A model generated the notes under the pieces. The model was given only the letters and a program-made list of their open reading frames with translations. It was not told where the DNA came from and did no database searches. A program made the position numbers and the translations under genes. A DNA stretch of 64,000 nt from positions 16,445,035 to 16,509,034 of the forward strand of contig NC_064772.1 in NCBI RefSeq assembly GCF_011397635.1. Direction: 5' to 3'. Below are positions 24,000 through 36,099 of this stretch, one piece after another (positions within the stretch are counted from its first letter, which is position 1; every line of letters begins with the position of its first letter). Origin of the DNA: Epinephelus fuscoguttatus. Its lineage: Eukaryota > Chordata > Actinopteri > Perciformes > Serranidae.

Positions 24000-24176
24000 T
24001 CTTTTTTGGAATATGTTTCTGACTTTTTTGATAGAACAGATGGATAGGAAAGGGGGAAGAGAGAGACAGTGACACACAACAAAGGACCACAGGTTGGACA
24101 CAAAATCAGGAGGCTGCTAAGGACTCAGTCTGCATGGGGCACATGCTCTACCTGGTGAGCTAATGAGACACCCCAT
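24000..24176 (-). mobile_element. tRNA-derived SINE relic
   Basis: The minus strand reads an A-box-like TAGCTCACCAGGTAGAGCAT, then cctgtggtcctttgttgtgt, gtcactgtctctctcttccc and tcctatccatctgttctatc. This layout is that of a widespread teleost tRNA-derived SINE. It is diverged and not a functional tRNA. Confidence 0.65.
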
Positions 24177-24375
24177 TAATTATAATAATTGATTATGTTT
24201 CGTATTAACAATCTGAATCTGCAAAGTAACTACAGCTGTCAAATAAATGTAGTAAATAATAAAAAGTATAATATTTGCCCTTAAAATGTAGGTGAGAATG
24301 GAAGTACTCAAGTCAAGTATAAGTGCCTCAAAACTGCACTTAAGTGCTTAGATAAATGTACTTTCCCCACCCCTG

Positions 24376-26105
24376 GTATCGACTGTATGTGCAGGTGGAG
24401 AGCAGGTGTGCTTTACCAGTCTCACCTGTGTGTTTGCGAGACTTCTGGGAAAGATTCCCGCGCAGCAACAAGAGGCAGAGTTCGAGGCTGCTTGAAAACG
24501 GAGACATCACAGCCTAAAGACATGCATTCAAAAACTGGGCTGCTAGAAAGTTAAATGGACTATGAGCCGATGCAATCAGCTGCTCAAGTCAGACAGGTGT
24601 CTCTGTAAAGACCCGGGCTATTAACTCCTCTACCTGCAAATACCTCACAGTGTGTCATTGCTAATAACGCTGGGAAAAAAAAGAAAAAAGAAAAAACACA
24701 CAGGAACAACGGTGAAAGCAAAAGGGATCATATGCATGGCCAACCTCGATTGCATGTGAGGATTGGTAATTGCACCCCCAGAGGCATCTGGGTGTGCAGA
24801 ACAGCAAAGTGGGAGACGCCTGAGCAGCTTGGGCTTCACAGTCAGTGTACCAACATCTCAACCTTGAGGAGGAAGTGAAAACAAGAAGGCGGAGGAGCAG
24901 GAGGGTGAGGGATACACCGACAGTTCATTTACCCAGAACATCAGCCCACCGCGCATTGTCTGAAAGATAAGGAAAGTGAATGCTTCATGCCTGATGGAAA
25001 ACAAAGGCAGCAATTTAAAACCATCTGCATCCAACACATGCACTCTCTCTCTCCACCTCTCTGTTTCTGTGTCCTGACTGATATTGAAACATAATCCATT
25101 TGGAGCGCCGACATGTCATAATATTTCTATCCGGCCTGCCTCTCCCCCATTCAGGACAATTTCAGGTGGCTGCAGGTTGAACAGGAATGTTACATCGCAG
25201 CAAGTCAAACTGGCGTCTTCACTTTGATTCTCTATGGAAGAAGGTATTCTGTATATATAGAGAACAGGACTTATAGTTCACTTTAAATCCTCCCTAAAGA
25301 GACTTCAGCTGCTCCTGTGGGTTCAGAAAATGATCATAAACCACAAGATTCAGAGGTCAAAACTCTTCTTTACTGGATTACTAGAAACATCATACACCAC
25401 AAGGGCTCGGGTGTAAATCCTCTAACTACTGTACTGCGCTCTGCCAAGTTAACAAAAGAAGAAGAAAATGTATCTTGTCCACTCTGCGTAGAAGAAAGCA
25501 AGAACTTTCTTCAAAAATATGTTTGTCCCTTGTAAAGCACATTGAACACTTTAACTTTCACTTACTACACTTCATCTTTACTTACTATCATACTTTAGTC
25601 AACATGATACTTCATTTGATTGTTCTCCTGCTTTCTTTTATTTGTCCTTGTGTGTGAAGCAATTTGTCCCGATAGTGTTGACAGGTGTTAACATAAATAA
25701 AGTTATACTTACTTTCTGTGGGTCCTCTCCTCCATCCTTCCTCTGTTGCTCCTTCTACTGAGATTTCTTCAAGATTTTTTTAAAGTTTTTTTTAAGGTTT
25801 TTCTTTTCCAAATCAGGGGTCTAAAGGTAGAGGGTTTACTATGTTTATTTATTTGTTTACAGAATTTAATGTTTTTTGAGTACAAGTGCATAGTGTGGAT
25901 TGATGCCACACATCGTAGCATTTATGGCTTAATCTAGTTTATAATATGAAGTCCGTTAAATGATTTGATAATGGTAAATTAATCTAGCACAACGTGAGCT
26001 TGTCCCCCCATCCCGAAGGGGGGACCAGAGGGCCATGGTGACCCTGGAAGTTTACAATTGCTTGTCCCCCTGGCAAATATAATTGGAGGAGGATATTAGT
26101 GTCTT
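24376..26105. other. Intergenic, no gene seen
   Basis: Repeat-poor. The segment 24.4-25.2 kb is GC-richer and could hold regulatory DNA. No exon with splice or family support was found. Confidence 0.4.
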
Positions 26106-26109
26106 TACA

Positions 26110-26580
26110 ACCCGGTCTCACTCCGAAGTCGTCGAAATCCAGCGCTTGTGCAGTGACTTGTGGCATCAGACATAGATGAAAAAAGCCGTCCTTTAATGTT
26201 GACATGATACGCAGCTGGTCGCCATTATGGTTGAACAGTGAAACCCAGTGAGTGAAAGGCAGCAGGACAAGGACACATCCTGTAAGATTATAAAACCAAA
26301 CCCTGTTCTTTTTTTCTAAACCCAACCACGAGTGTTGGTTCAATGTGTCAATTTGTGGTGTTGTACCCATGTAGTGCATTTATTTTGAAAAAGACTGTAT
26401 GTCAATGATAAATTTCCTGTGAAGTGTATTTTGTAACAAGACAATGCATGTAAAAGGCAGAACTTGACACAGCATCCCAGAACGTCAACAATCAATGCAC
26501 CCAGGGTACCTTACACATTGCATCTGGACGTGGAAAGTCCATGACCAAATGTCAGTATGTGACGAGGTTGGAGTGAGAAT
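26110..26580. mobile_element. MITE-like family Z, copy 1 (most complete)
   Basis: The left end ACCCGGTCTCACTCCGAAGT and the reverse complement of the right end (CACATTCTCACTCCAACCTC) share the core TCTCACTCCRA as imperfect inverted termini. The internal blocks accctgttctttttttctaa and aggcagaacttgacacagca are shared with copies 2 and 3. Noncoding. Confidence 0.7.
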
Positions 26581-26999
26581 GTGCTAGTCTTTAAGAGGCT
26601 GTGGCACACTGATTTTTTTAAGATAGCGTTAAGATGGTGGTATCTTGTGAAACTAGACAACCTAGGGCATTCACTGGTACCAACCATAGAATGTGCATAA
26701 AGTTGGACAACGCATCTCCACTTATTCCCACTACACAAACTAAAGCCAAATATCCTGGATACGATCTCTGCCATCTTGCACTGGTAAAATCATTTGGAGC
26801 CAGAGTCTACTGAGTAGTGATCTCTGGGGTTTCAAGTTCCTGCCCATACACCTGTCAGTCCAATTGCAAGCAGCGCCATTGACTGCAAGACGATTGGCAC
26901 ACAGCTGTCAATCATGATGTCAGAACCCCTTTTCATAGCATCAAATAACTAATTAAAATCAAACTTAGAAGAAAATTGAACACTTTAACACACATCAGA

Positions 27000-27120
27000 T
27001 CACTGTTTTGCAAGTCACAAATAAGTCTCAAGTCTTTGCACTCAAGTCCCAAGTCAAGACTGACAAGTCCCAAGCCCTAAACTGAGTTTCGAGTCCTAAT
27101 GAAGTCATAATGGGCTCTTT
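27000..27120. repeat. Degenerate CAAGTC-type short tandem repeat
   Basis: Repeated caagtc / aagtctcaagt / caagtccc motifs, as in a common fish interspersed repeat. Confidence 0.6.
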
Positions 27121-27664
27121 GCCAAGTTTAATGCCAGTTTAAAGACTAATAATATATAAATCAAAAAAAAGTTATATATTAAAAAAATATTTTCATTTAT
27201 GATTTTAAAAATCTAAGTTTAAAATTTAAGTAAAAAGTTAGTGAGCTGTTAAGCTAACATTAGCTTAACATTGGCTTGTTAACTATTTAAACATTAGCCT
27301 TGACTGACCATTCTTTAAATGTCAAACAATGTTGGAAATTATTGTGTGTCCGTCTGTAATGTTTGACCCCCATGTGTTGCAAATTGCAATCTGTTTTCTG
27401 TTATCCACTTGTAGTTTTTGTACGCAAATGAAATTATCTTTGGTATCATTTTTTTTAAACTGGGATTCAGTAACGTATCGTTCATGGTTCTCACGTGTAG
27501 CTTGACTGGACGTTGTCGCATTGGTGGATCTGAGGAATGAAGTGTTAGCTTGGTAGGAATGAATAGCGTTAATGTCATTTAATTCGGGAAAAGAAATGTT
27601 CAGTGTTCCACTTTTTAAATAACATGCTACTAAATCTTTGGACTTGGGGGAAGTTATCACCAAC

Positions 27665-27945
27665 TCAAGACTCTAGTGCCAAACCCTGTTCTTTTTTCCT
27701 AAACCCAACCATGTACTCAATTGGTGTTGTACTGACAATAGTGCCTTTATTTTGAAAGAGACTGTATGTAAATGGAAAATTTCCTGTGAAAGCATAAGTG
27801 TATTTTGAAAGAAGACAATGCATGTAACAGGCAGAACTTGACACGGTGTCCCAGAACGTCAACAACCAACGTACATCCAGATACGTCGTATCTGGATGTA
27901 GAAGGTCCATGACATCGATATGTGACAAAGTTGAAGTGAGTGTTA
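27665..27945. mobile_element. MITE-like family Z, copy 2 (left end missing)
   Basis: Co-linear with 26285-26575: accctgttcttttttcctaa, gaaaatttcctgtgaaa, aggcagaacttgacacgg, cccagaacgtcaacaa. Same orientation as copy 1. It contains a short inverted repeat, atacgtcgtat, near 27.88 kb. Confidence 0.7.
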
Positions 27946-28049
27946 ACTGTACCGGTATTAGTGTGTGCACATCAGACAATTGATCATTTAACTGAAAAAT
28001 AAGAAACCAAAGTATGTCAGTATGCGATTTCTTGACTCTCATGCTGACA

Positions 28050-29545
28050 AAGTTTTAAACTAGCTTATACCTTAACAGCATAATCAAATTTCGGAAATTC
28101 AGTTAGGGATTTTAGTTTTGGTGTGCCACCCCAAGATTTTCAGTGGCCCCATCTGGCCACCCCTATAAAAGAAAAATCTAATTTTAATGGCTTTATTTTA
28201 CTTTATATTTAGCTAATGGTCCTACATTAATTTGGTATGAGGTGACTCAGAAATTCTATAATCATTTACATTACCACGAACTAACTGCAAATGAACTGGG
28301 TGCCTTGAACCTATGGGCCCACTGATTTAAATTTCTTTACATTTCTGCAGGTTAAAGTATGACAAGGACGGTTTTTGGAATAGGCTACGACTTTCTTGTA
28401 TCACAATCTTTCTGGGGATTTAAGCTGTTAAATCTTGGATACTATAAAACTTAAAAACTTGTGCACAAAGAGGAACTTTTTTAGCATCTTATCAGACTCA
28501 CATCCAAGAATGATTGATAAAAAGCTCAAACCCTGACATTTACTCTATAATTCTGCACCAGGATTCCTTTTTAACTGTGCTGTTAAACCTGCCATGCTGC
28601 TGCAGACAGAGAATAGAAAGTAAACTTTTATCAGCTGCAGAATACAAACAGTTTGAGAAAACAGATATGGGTCAGGCGCTGCATCTGCACAATTACATTG
28701 TTAATGGGGAAGACAATGAAGATGGCGCGGCTGGAAAACAAAAGAACATCAAATAACTGACTGGAGCTGTGTACACCTCAGCCATCACCACTCAAAAATA
28801 CATCCAGTGTTTTGAAATGAAGGGGGGGTAGAGAGCTGAAAGGAAGACGAAAAAGCATCTTGAACATCAGTTTTCAGTCTAATGTTAATAATTTATGTTG
28901 TCTGTGCTTTTTATTATTATTATTTATTTATTTACTACTTTCTTTTCAGCAGCCTGCCCGTTTTTCAAAGGCATCATGGACAGGGAAGCCGTATCAAACT
29001 TTTGAGTTTAGTTTCAAAAGGCTTTCTCCGCGTTTATTTATATATTTCTTCTTCTTTACACTTGTCTTGTTGTTATTTGGTGAGGCAAACACATGAAGCT
29101 TTGATGAGAAGCAAACCTGACATGTATTCTTCTCGACTGACCCCAAGGAAATCTAAATAAATAGCTAAATATTGTATGTAAGGCGCTTTTTGTAGCCTCC
29201 TCTCTCATTAAACACATCAAATAGTCAGTTCATCTATTTGCCATCAATAGGTTAAATGTCGAATAACACCTTAAATTCGAAGGTGTGTACAGGATGATTT
29301 AAGATACACTTGACCATGACCTCACAGAAAGTGAAAGTCAGGACAAGTTTGATTTTATCTGACGTTTTTCAATCACTGTGTTTATGTGTTTAGTTGAGAA
29401 AGATGAAAAGAGAAGTCAGCGATGTTTGAAGAATATTTGTGTTACTGAAACCTTTGAACTCCACAGCAAACACTACCTGTGTAACTTACAGTTTTTAAAC
29501 CAAATACAAAATATAAACTCAAATCTTGATTATATCTCAATCAAA

Positions 29546-29580
<35 letters not shown>

Positions 29581-29680
29581 GATTAGCAGGCTTAGATTAA
29601 AATCAATGATAAATGAATTTATAATTTAACACATTTAAATGCCATTTATAGGTTACCCATACCAAATTGCATACATTTCA
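28050..29680. other. Intergenic, no gene seen
   Basis: AT-rich, with an (ATCT)n run at 29546-29581. The block 28.5-28.9 kb is repeat-poor. No supported coding exon. Confidence 0.4.
29546..29581. repeat. (ATCT)n microsatellite
   Basis: About nine ATCT units. Confidence 0.97.
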
Positions 29681-29689
29681 TTTTGAAAG

Positions 29690-30245
29690 ATGATCACTCC
29701 AACACATTCTCACTCCGACCTTGTCACATATCAGCGTTTGGTCATAGATTTTTCACATTCACATAAAACGTCAAAGGTACCCTGGGTGTGTTGTTTTTTG
29801 AAGTTCTGGGACACCGTGTCAAGTTCTGCCTGTTACATGCATTATCTTCTTCCAAGATACACTTCCATTTTCAAAGAAAATTTACCGTTTACATACAGTC
29901 TCTTTTTTTAAAATAAACGCACTATGTCGGTACAACACTCAACTTGAGGTTTTTTTTTTCCTTCAACAACTAATGCATGTGTTTGGGTTTAGAAAAAGAG
30001 AAAAGGGTTTGGCTTTATAATCTTACAGGATGCAAACACCGCTCTCACGGGTCAAAGTCAGTGTTTGTTGGACCCACCCCACTTGAACTTTTGCCGCTTT
30101 ATCTTTAGATCTTGTCCCACCATGTTTGCCTCTAACGTATAACTGTGACCGGCTGCATATCACGCCGATGTTATCATCGGTGTGTGACGCTGCAAGTCAC
30201 TGCCCAGGTGCCGGATTTTGACGACTTCGGAGTGAGACCAGGTTT
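29690..30245. mobile_element. MITE-like family Z, copy 3 (inverted)
   Basis: The reverse complement is co-linear with copy 1 across its full length, from GGTCTCACTCCGAAGTCGTC at the right edge to CACATTCTCACTCCGACC at the left edge. Both inverted termini are retained. Confidence 0.75.
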
Positions 30246-30429
30246 TTAATCATGATTGAATTCAGGTACAGTAGGCTACTGCATTTTTTAGTTTGCCTAT
30301 GTGGACAAACAAACTGGATTTCCAATATTAAATTTATCTACAATTTGATGCATTTTATGTGACTTAGAGGTATCTTAACCAAACCACATCACATAATTTT
30401 CACTACAGTCAAAAGCTGAGAGAGCTGTT

Positions 30430-32220
30430 ACTGCTACTCTACTAAGCCGTTAGCATGAGTTTAGCTTTTTTTCTTTCTCGTGCATGATTTCATTTAGCTT
30501 CTTTTGCAATTATGCGGCCCAACATGGTGCCCCAGGGATGAGTCCTAAAAAACTGGAAATGAGTTAGCATTTCACCACTCACGGTTCCCTCGTGAACGTT
30601 TTGTTCTACAACATAAAATATGCCAGTAAATACCCCGCTTGTAAACTTTAAAGCTTCTATGCATCTTAAAAAAGGTGGTTGCTACAAGTGGCGAAATGAG
30701 ACGATAGAATGTCATCATGTCGAGCCGTGTTGAACACAGCATTACGGTCTTGTTTTGGTGGTGACGTTCATCATGCAACCATTGTGTGGTTCGTTATGTT
30801 AGCTATAAACTTCTGGCAATTGCATTTAGACTTCAATAATCATGAAAGTGGTGTTCATTTGTGAAGAACATTATCTTATTATCTATTTAGTTAATAACAC
30901 ATTGACTTTGCTCGGCGCTCTGCTCTGTCTGCCCAGACAGCATTCCCAGAGTACGCTCTGCTGCTCGAAGAGTGTAATGTCTTGAATAACTGGACAATAC
31001 ATTCCAGCAGTGCTTTGAATTTACAAACAGTCCAGCGTGCGCCAGAGTGGGCTCCAGCTCTCACAGTGAGTATTTCCGAATGCACTCTAAGATGGTACTG
31101 CTGCTACTCTGCTAAACTAGTTAGATTCAGCAGCCCCCCCAATAATTATTCAATAAGACAGCTACCTCATTTAGTCATGTGGAATAACAATTTATGTACA
31201 ATATAAATATGTGATTTAAAGGCTGCTTAATCACTCCAAATCCTGTGAATTCCACTTGAGTCAAAGGGCAGTTCACGTTAGCCTACTGCTACTCTGCTAA
31301 GCTGGTTAGCTTTAGCAACATCAGTTATTGCTACACTGCTAAACTAGTTACCATTAGCAGGAGTTTTTTTTTTATCGTAAAAGATAATTTTATGATAATT
31401 GAATTTAGCTGCTATTGCATTTAGTTATAGCAAATAAACTGAGTGACTAAAATTCTAATTAAAAAAAACTTAAAATACAATTTAATACATTTAAATATTT
31501 GATGTGGGCCGACAGCTAAAACTAAGTTGGTAGTTACTGCTGCTACTCTGCTAAACTAGTTAGCCTTAGCAGTAGTTATGTTTATTTCCATCATTATTGA
31601 ATTATCTATTGCTTCATTTACTTATGTAACAATTACTTTACAAAATAAAAGGCTCAAATATATGAATTTAATGCAGTTTAATCACTCAAAATGCTAAGAA
31701 TTCCACTTTAGTCAAATGGCAGTTCACATTAACCTAGCAAGTTGGATTTAGCAGTCAGTTACTGCTGCTCTGCTAAGATAGTTACCGTTAGGAGTTTCGC
31801 TTGCTTTTTTTTTGTCTGTACATGATTAAATTTAGCTAGTCTCTTTTAGTTATATTAAATAACAAATTGAATGACCAACATTGTAATCAATAATAATTCA
31901 AACTACAATTAAATACATTTAAATATTTGATGTTGGCCTACAGTTAGAAGATGGTAGTTAGCCTACTGCTGCTACTCTGCCACACTAGTTAGCTTTAGCA
32001 GTAGTTAAGCTAAGTTATCTCCATCATTATTGAATTTAGCAATTGTTTTATTTAGTTATGTGGAATAACAATTTATTTCACACATAATATATTCACAAAA
32101 TGTCATTTAAAGACATTTTTAATTACTTAAAATCCCATGAGGTCTGCTTGAGTGAAATGGCAGTTCATATGCTGCTTCTCTGCAGCGCTGGTTAGCTTTA
32201 GCAGGAGTTTAGCTGGGTTT
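30430..32220. repeat. Degenerate tandem array, unit about 215 bp
   Basis: The motif CTACTCTGCTAAACTAGTTA, or close variants, followed by GC.TTAGCAGNAGTT recurs near 31093, 31280, 31532, 31755, 31955 and 32170, with an outlier near 30430. Spacing is about 190-250 bp. Intervening sequence is also similar (tttaatcactcaaaat, tcaaatggcagttcac). Confidence 0.75.
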
Positions 32221-32544
32221 GTTCCATCATCACATCGTCTTTTGTTACTGCCTCATTTATGATATGGAATAATAAACTAAATACTATGAGTGTTCATATT
32301 TTTTAATTGCAGATTACAGCAAGGGAAAAATTGGTGGGCCACATGGCTTATTTCTAGCTTACGGCTAGCAGTGGCTATCTCCCAAGCTAGTTGTCTGTCT
32401 CTTGACTGTTGTACATATTGTAAATTATACATTTCTATGTCGTAGGCCTAATAATTTTTTATATGGTAAAACAGATGCCAACACGTATTTTGGCTTAATG
32501 GGGCTGAATCTTTAAAAAGTAATTTCACTGATAACAGGACACAA

Positions 32545-35500
32545 AGTTCATGTCAAACAATTGTTTATTACTAATTATGGTACAAATCAATGTGACAGAC
32601 TTGAAGCTTTTTTTTTTTTTTTTTGGGAAATACACAAAGTGCTGCTTAACTGACCAAACAGATATTGCTCTATAGATTAAGTACAGTTTTCAGTCTATAA
32701 AAAAATGAAAACCAACCTCTGCAGGCTCTTCAGCTTTGGTTTCGAGTTCTTTCGACTATTAACAAAACGTCAAACCAGTTTGTTTGTGTTAGTAAAATTT
32801 CACAAAAACATTTAAAGGTGATTAACAAATCATCCAAATTGGGTTAAGAGCAACATTACTGTAATCTCCTTTTCCTCTACTCGGGTCTACAGGTCTGTGA
32901 AAACTGAGAGGTGAACATCACAACGAATGAGAAATAATGCAACGATAATAAAAAACTGATGACCAGAGAGTCACACGTGGCTCGGGCAACCACTTCACAA
33001 AAATAAAACAATCATGTGTCACATAATAATAAATAAAACACAAGCCTCTCCCTCCACATTGAAGGTGAACATCGACACACACAGTGCAGAGTAACCATCT
33101 GTTTTTTTCTCTACTGACCTGCTGCTGCTTGTATGGCGTTTGTATGATTCTCACAAGAACAGTACTGAGGTAAACCTTGGATGAACTACTGTACATTTCT
33201 ACTCTTCAATTATTTTATCTCAGTTTTTAAAGATTGTCAACATCATGAATCTATTTCTCTGTACAATGTGCATAACTATAGAGCTTTGGTCCAGCATTGA
33301 AAAGTTGAGCAAAGGCGTAACTCCTTTCTGTGTCTTTTTTTATTTATTTCTTATTTGGTTTTGGTTACAGCTTTATTGATAAGCCTCAGAACAGATCCAT
33401 AATCTACCTGCAGGAGCCTGCTGCTTTCTCACGTTTGTCTGGTGGGTGGGTGCAGACATGTAGTTTCTTGGCCAAAGATTTGCCTGAATGAAGCAGTGGA
33501 AGCAACTTAATGTGAAAATACAATAAAAACAGAATTGTGAAGTAGCTGTTGCTGTGGATGAAAATTTAAACACTTAAATATATCATCAAAATTATATTAA
33601 ACATCTCTTTAAACCAGAGTAAAGGAGAGTCTGTAGTTACATTTCCTGCAAACCTCACTTATTTCTTTAAAAACACAGACATGTAAAGCTTGCTCATGTG
33701 TTTTTTTCTAACATTTACCGAGTGTGTGTTGTGTGCGTGTTTTCCAGGCAGTGAAGAAGAACACAGCGGTGCACAGGGGAATGAAAGACTGAGATAACCA
33801 ATGTGACATGGAAGGACAGATATCGAGCAGACACATGATTCTGAATAAATTGCATCATATTTCGCCTCACTTCAAATTAAGTTCACTTGTTCTGACATGT
33901 GACACTTATTCTCAACATTCACCTCTTTTTTTTTTTTGTCTTTTCCTGTGAGGGTTTTTGAGCCAAATATATGTAGGGACGTTCTTGCATGGAATATTGA
34001 CAATTCTTCACAACCATATAAAATGAAGAGTTTAGTACACAGTGATGGAGAGTCAAGTAATTTCTACCCCCAAAATAACCACAAATAAATGAAATCTTGG
34101 TAATAATCTGCTGAAATAAACATTATAAAGCATTTTACTGCAGTAGAAAGCAATTCATGGGTGCAGAAAAGAAAATATTTCCATTAAAGTGGCTGATTGT
34201 AACATCTGTAAACCTTCACTTGGTTGAAAAGAATGACAAATATAAAGGAAACAACATTTATCTTGGCAGAATAGCAAGTTGAAATATAAAACAGCTAAAC
34301 TGGAATGAGCTCAGTAGTTTGGTCAGTGGCAACAAACAGGCTTTAACCACACGTTCACTTAATTTCAGGGCTTAATTAAAGGGTTTATCGTGTAAAATCA
34401 TGTGTTTTCTTTCAGTTAAATTTCGGGTTGCCTGGCGAAATTGGCTGTAAATGATCCTACATGTGGTTTGAGTTGAAGCATGCAGAGAAAAATTCGTTTA
34501 ATAGAAAATTCAACACATTTTGTATATTGCTGTGATAAGTTACAGCAGACACCGTCGCAGCTGTTTGACATGGTCATGTTTTTTTTTCCTTTTTCGTTAA
34601 AGGTGACCCACAGAGTAAAACACTTTAGAAAAAGGGGGGGAGAAAGCCGTGTGAACGTGTAAATAAAAAGGTAAAATCTTCACCAGTCCTTGAGCTGAAA
34701 TTTATGTGTTCTTTGGCTATCAGGCTTTGGCAACAGAATGACACAGTAGCTCAAAACAAAGCTGCAGTCGACTTGACAGACACTGAAACCCCTCATCATC
34801 ATCATCATCATCATCATCATGTGAATGTCCTTAGTTTACTCTTGCTCTGTCCATCCGTCCGTCCGTCCTCTGAAACAATCTCATGAGATTATTAATAAAT
34901 ACCTGTAAAAGTTGTACAAAGTTACACTGTGACTGAAAATATTTGCAGATGAAACACAAATCAGAGGCAAACAACATTATTATGCAATTGTTAAACAGCA
35001 AAGGTTCATTTTTTTTGTCCAAAAGAGAAACTTTATCAGTGTGATTTCAATTCGAAGACAGCATTTTTTTTTTTTAGATATTTACATACAAACAATGAAG
35101 AAAAAAGTAAGCGAGACAAAGATAAAATGTATACTCAACCTCACACATATAGCTTAGATTTGCCAGTACAAATGTAAAAATTTAGAGCACATTTACATTA
35201 CAAAATTATTCTTAGTACTCAGATGCAACAGACTTTGGTAAATAGTGTTTTGATTTGGTATGATCTCTTTACTAAATCCCTCCTCATGGGAACCAAAATT
35301 TGGGCAATAGTCTGGTCTGTAAGGCCAGAATCTAAAACTCTTTGAAACAGCACACCGTATGTTTTTACATAATTCTCAGATATTAATCTCTTTTTTCATG
35401 TTTTTGGTTTCGCCAAGGTCATTTACATAGCTGTGGTAATCACACTGACAACACATAGTTTTTGTTTGCAAACTCATGACTGTCCATCCAGGTGACTTGG

Positions 35501-35591
35501 GAACATTTTTCATTTCAAGATGAGTTCATCCACCTTTGTTGTTTTTAATGGCTGCCACTTTTCCACTCCACTGTTTGGCCCGAGAGCTCGT
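32545..35591 (-). other. pou6f2: Probable pou6f2 3' UTR
   Basis: About 3 kb of AT-rich DNA follows the pou6f2 stop without obvious transposons. It contains an (ATC)n run at 34793-34820 and A- or T-runs. A candidate minus-strand AATAAA lies at 32564-32569, followed by a GT-rich stretch. Another AATAAA at 33372-33377 could give a shorter form. The extent is inferred from these signals only, with no transcript evidence. Confidence 0.35.
34793..34820. repeat. (ATC)n microsatellite in the putative pou6f2 3' UTR
   Basis: About nine CAT/ATC units, followed at 34850-34868 by a short (GTCC)n-like run. Confidence 0.95.
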
Positions 35592-36099
35592 TCATTTCGG
35601 GAGCTCCTCTAGAGAATCAGTGAGAGGGTCCATTGGTGCAGCCGGGCCGAGGTCTGGCTGTTTCAAACGCTTTATTGTGTTTTTCAAGGCTTGCCTCTTG
35701 TTGCAGAACCACACACGCACCACCTCCCTGTCATAGTTCAGTTTCTCTGCGATTTCCGTCATTTCCTGTCCGGAGGGGTGTGTGTTCTTCTCAAAGTGGC
35801 TGTTGAGGATCTCAAGCGCCTGTGGGGTGAAAGAGGTCCTCCGCTTGCGTTTTTTGGAGGGCTCGCTGCCGATAAACTCAGTCAGGTTCTGCATGCCGGA
35901 TCGGTGGCGGGCCTCAGCCTCGGCCATCCAGCGCTCCAGAACGGGCTTAATCTTCTGGGCGCTTTTAGGGGTGATGTCCAACTTCTCAAACCTGGCAGGA
36001 TATAAAAGGCCAGGGTTCAGTTTGCCTGTCAGACTGCTACCTATAGTGTTCTCTTGGGCTTCCTGTGGTAGGAAAAAGTGGCTTCTCAGGATGGTGTGT
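35592..36099 (-). CDS. pou6f2: pou6f2 terminal coding exon E (POU insert, rest of POU-specific domain, homeodomain, stop)
   Basis: This is the terminal coding exon, 508 nt in its long form. The upstream acceptor (tctccccag) adds 36 residues running from HTILRSHFF to GLLYPAR. An in-frame internal acceptor (tcctgccag, exon start 35991) omits them and joins Arg directly to FEKLDITPKS. Both forms complete the same Arg codon. Next come the last POU-specific helix (SAQKIKPVLERWMAEAE), the basic stretch KKRKRRTSF, the homeodomain with WFCNKRQ, and the C-terminus DSLEELPK with TGA at 35592-35594. Confidence 0.96.

Larger units (their letters stand above)
23377..24375. mobile_element. hAT-like element (~1 kb) with nested insertions
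   Basis: The left terminus CAGTGGTGGAAAAAGTA and the reverse complement of the right terminus (CAGGGGTGGGGAAAGTA) form a TIR pair. Subterminal sequence at the right (aagtactcaagtcaagtata) matches the family at 9913. Inside lie a MITE (23480-23814) and a SINE relic (24000-24176). No transposase frame and no clear 8-bp target duplication. Confidence 0.7.

Noticed and set aside
24000..24176. Possible tRNA gene on the minus strand
   Set aside because: Only an A-box-like part survives. The stem pairings are lost and the tail is that of a SINE.
25984..26379. 131-codon minus-strand frame
   Set aside because: It lies within the noncoding MITE-like family Z copy 1; related copies do not keep the frame.
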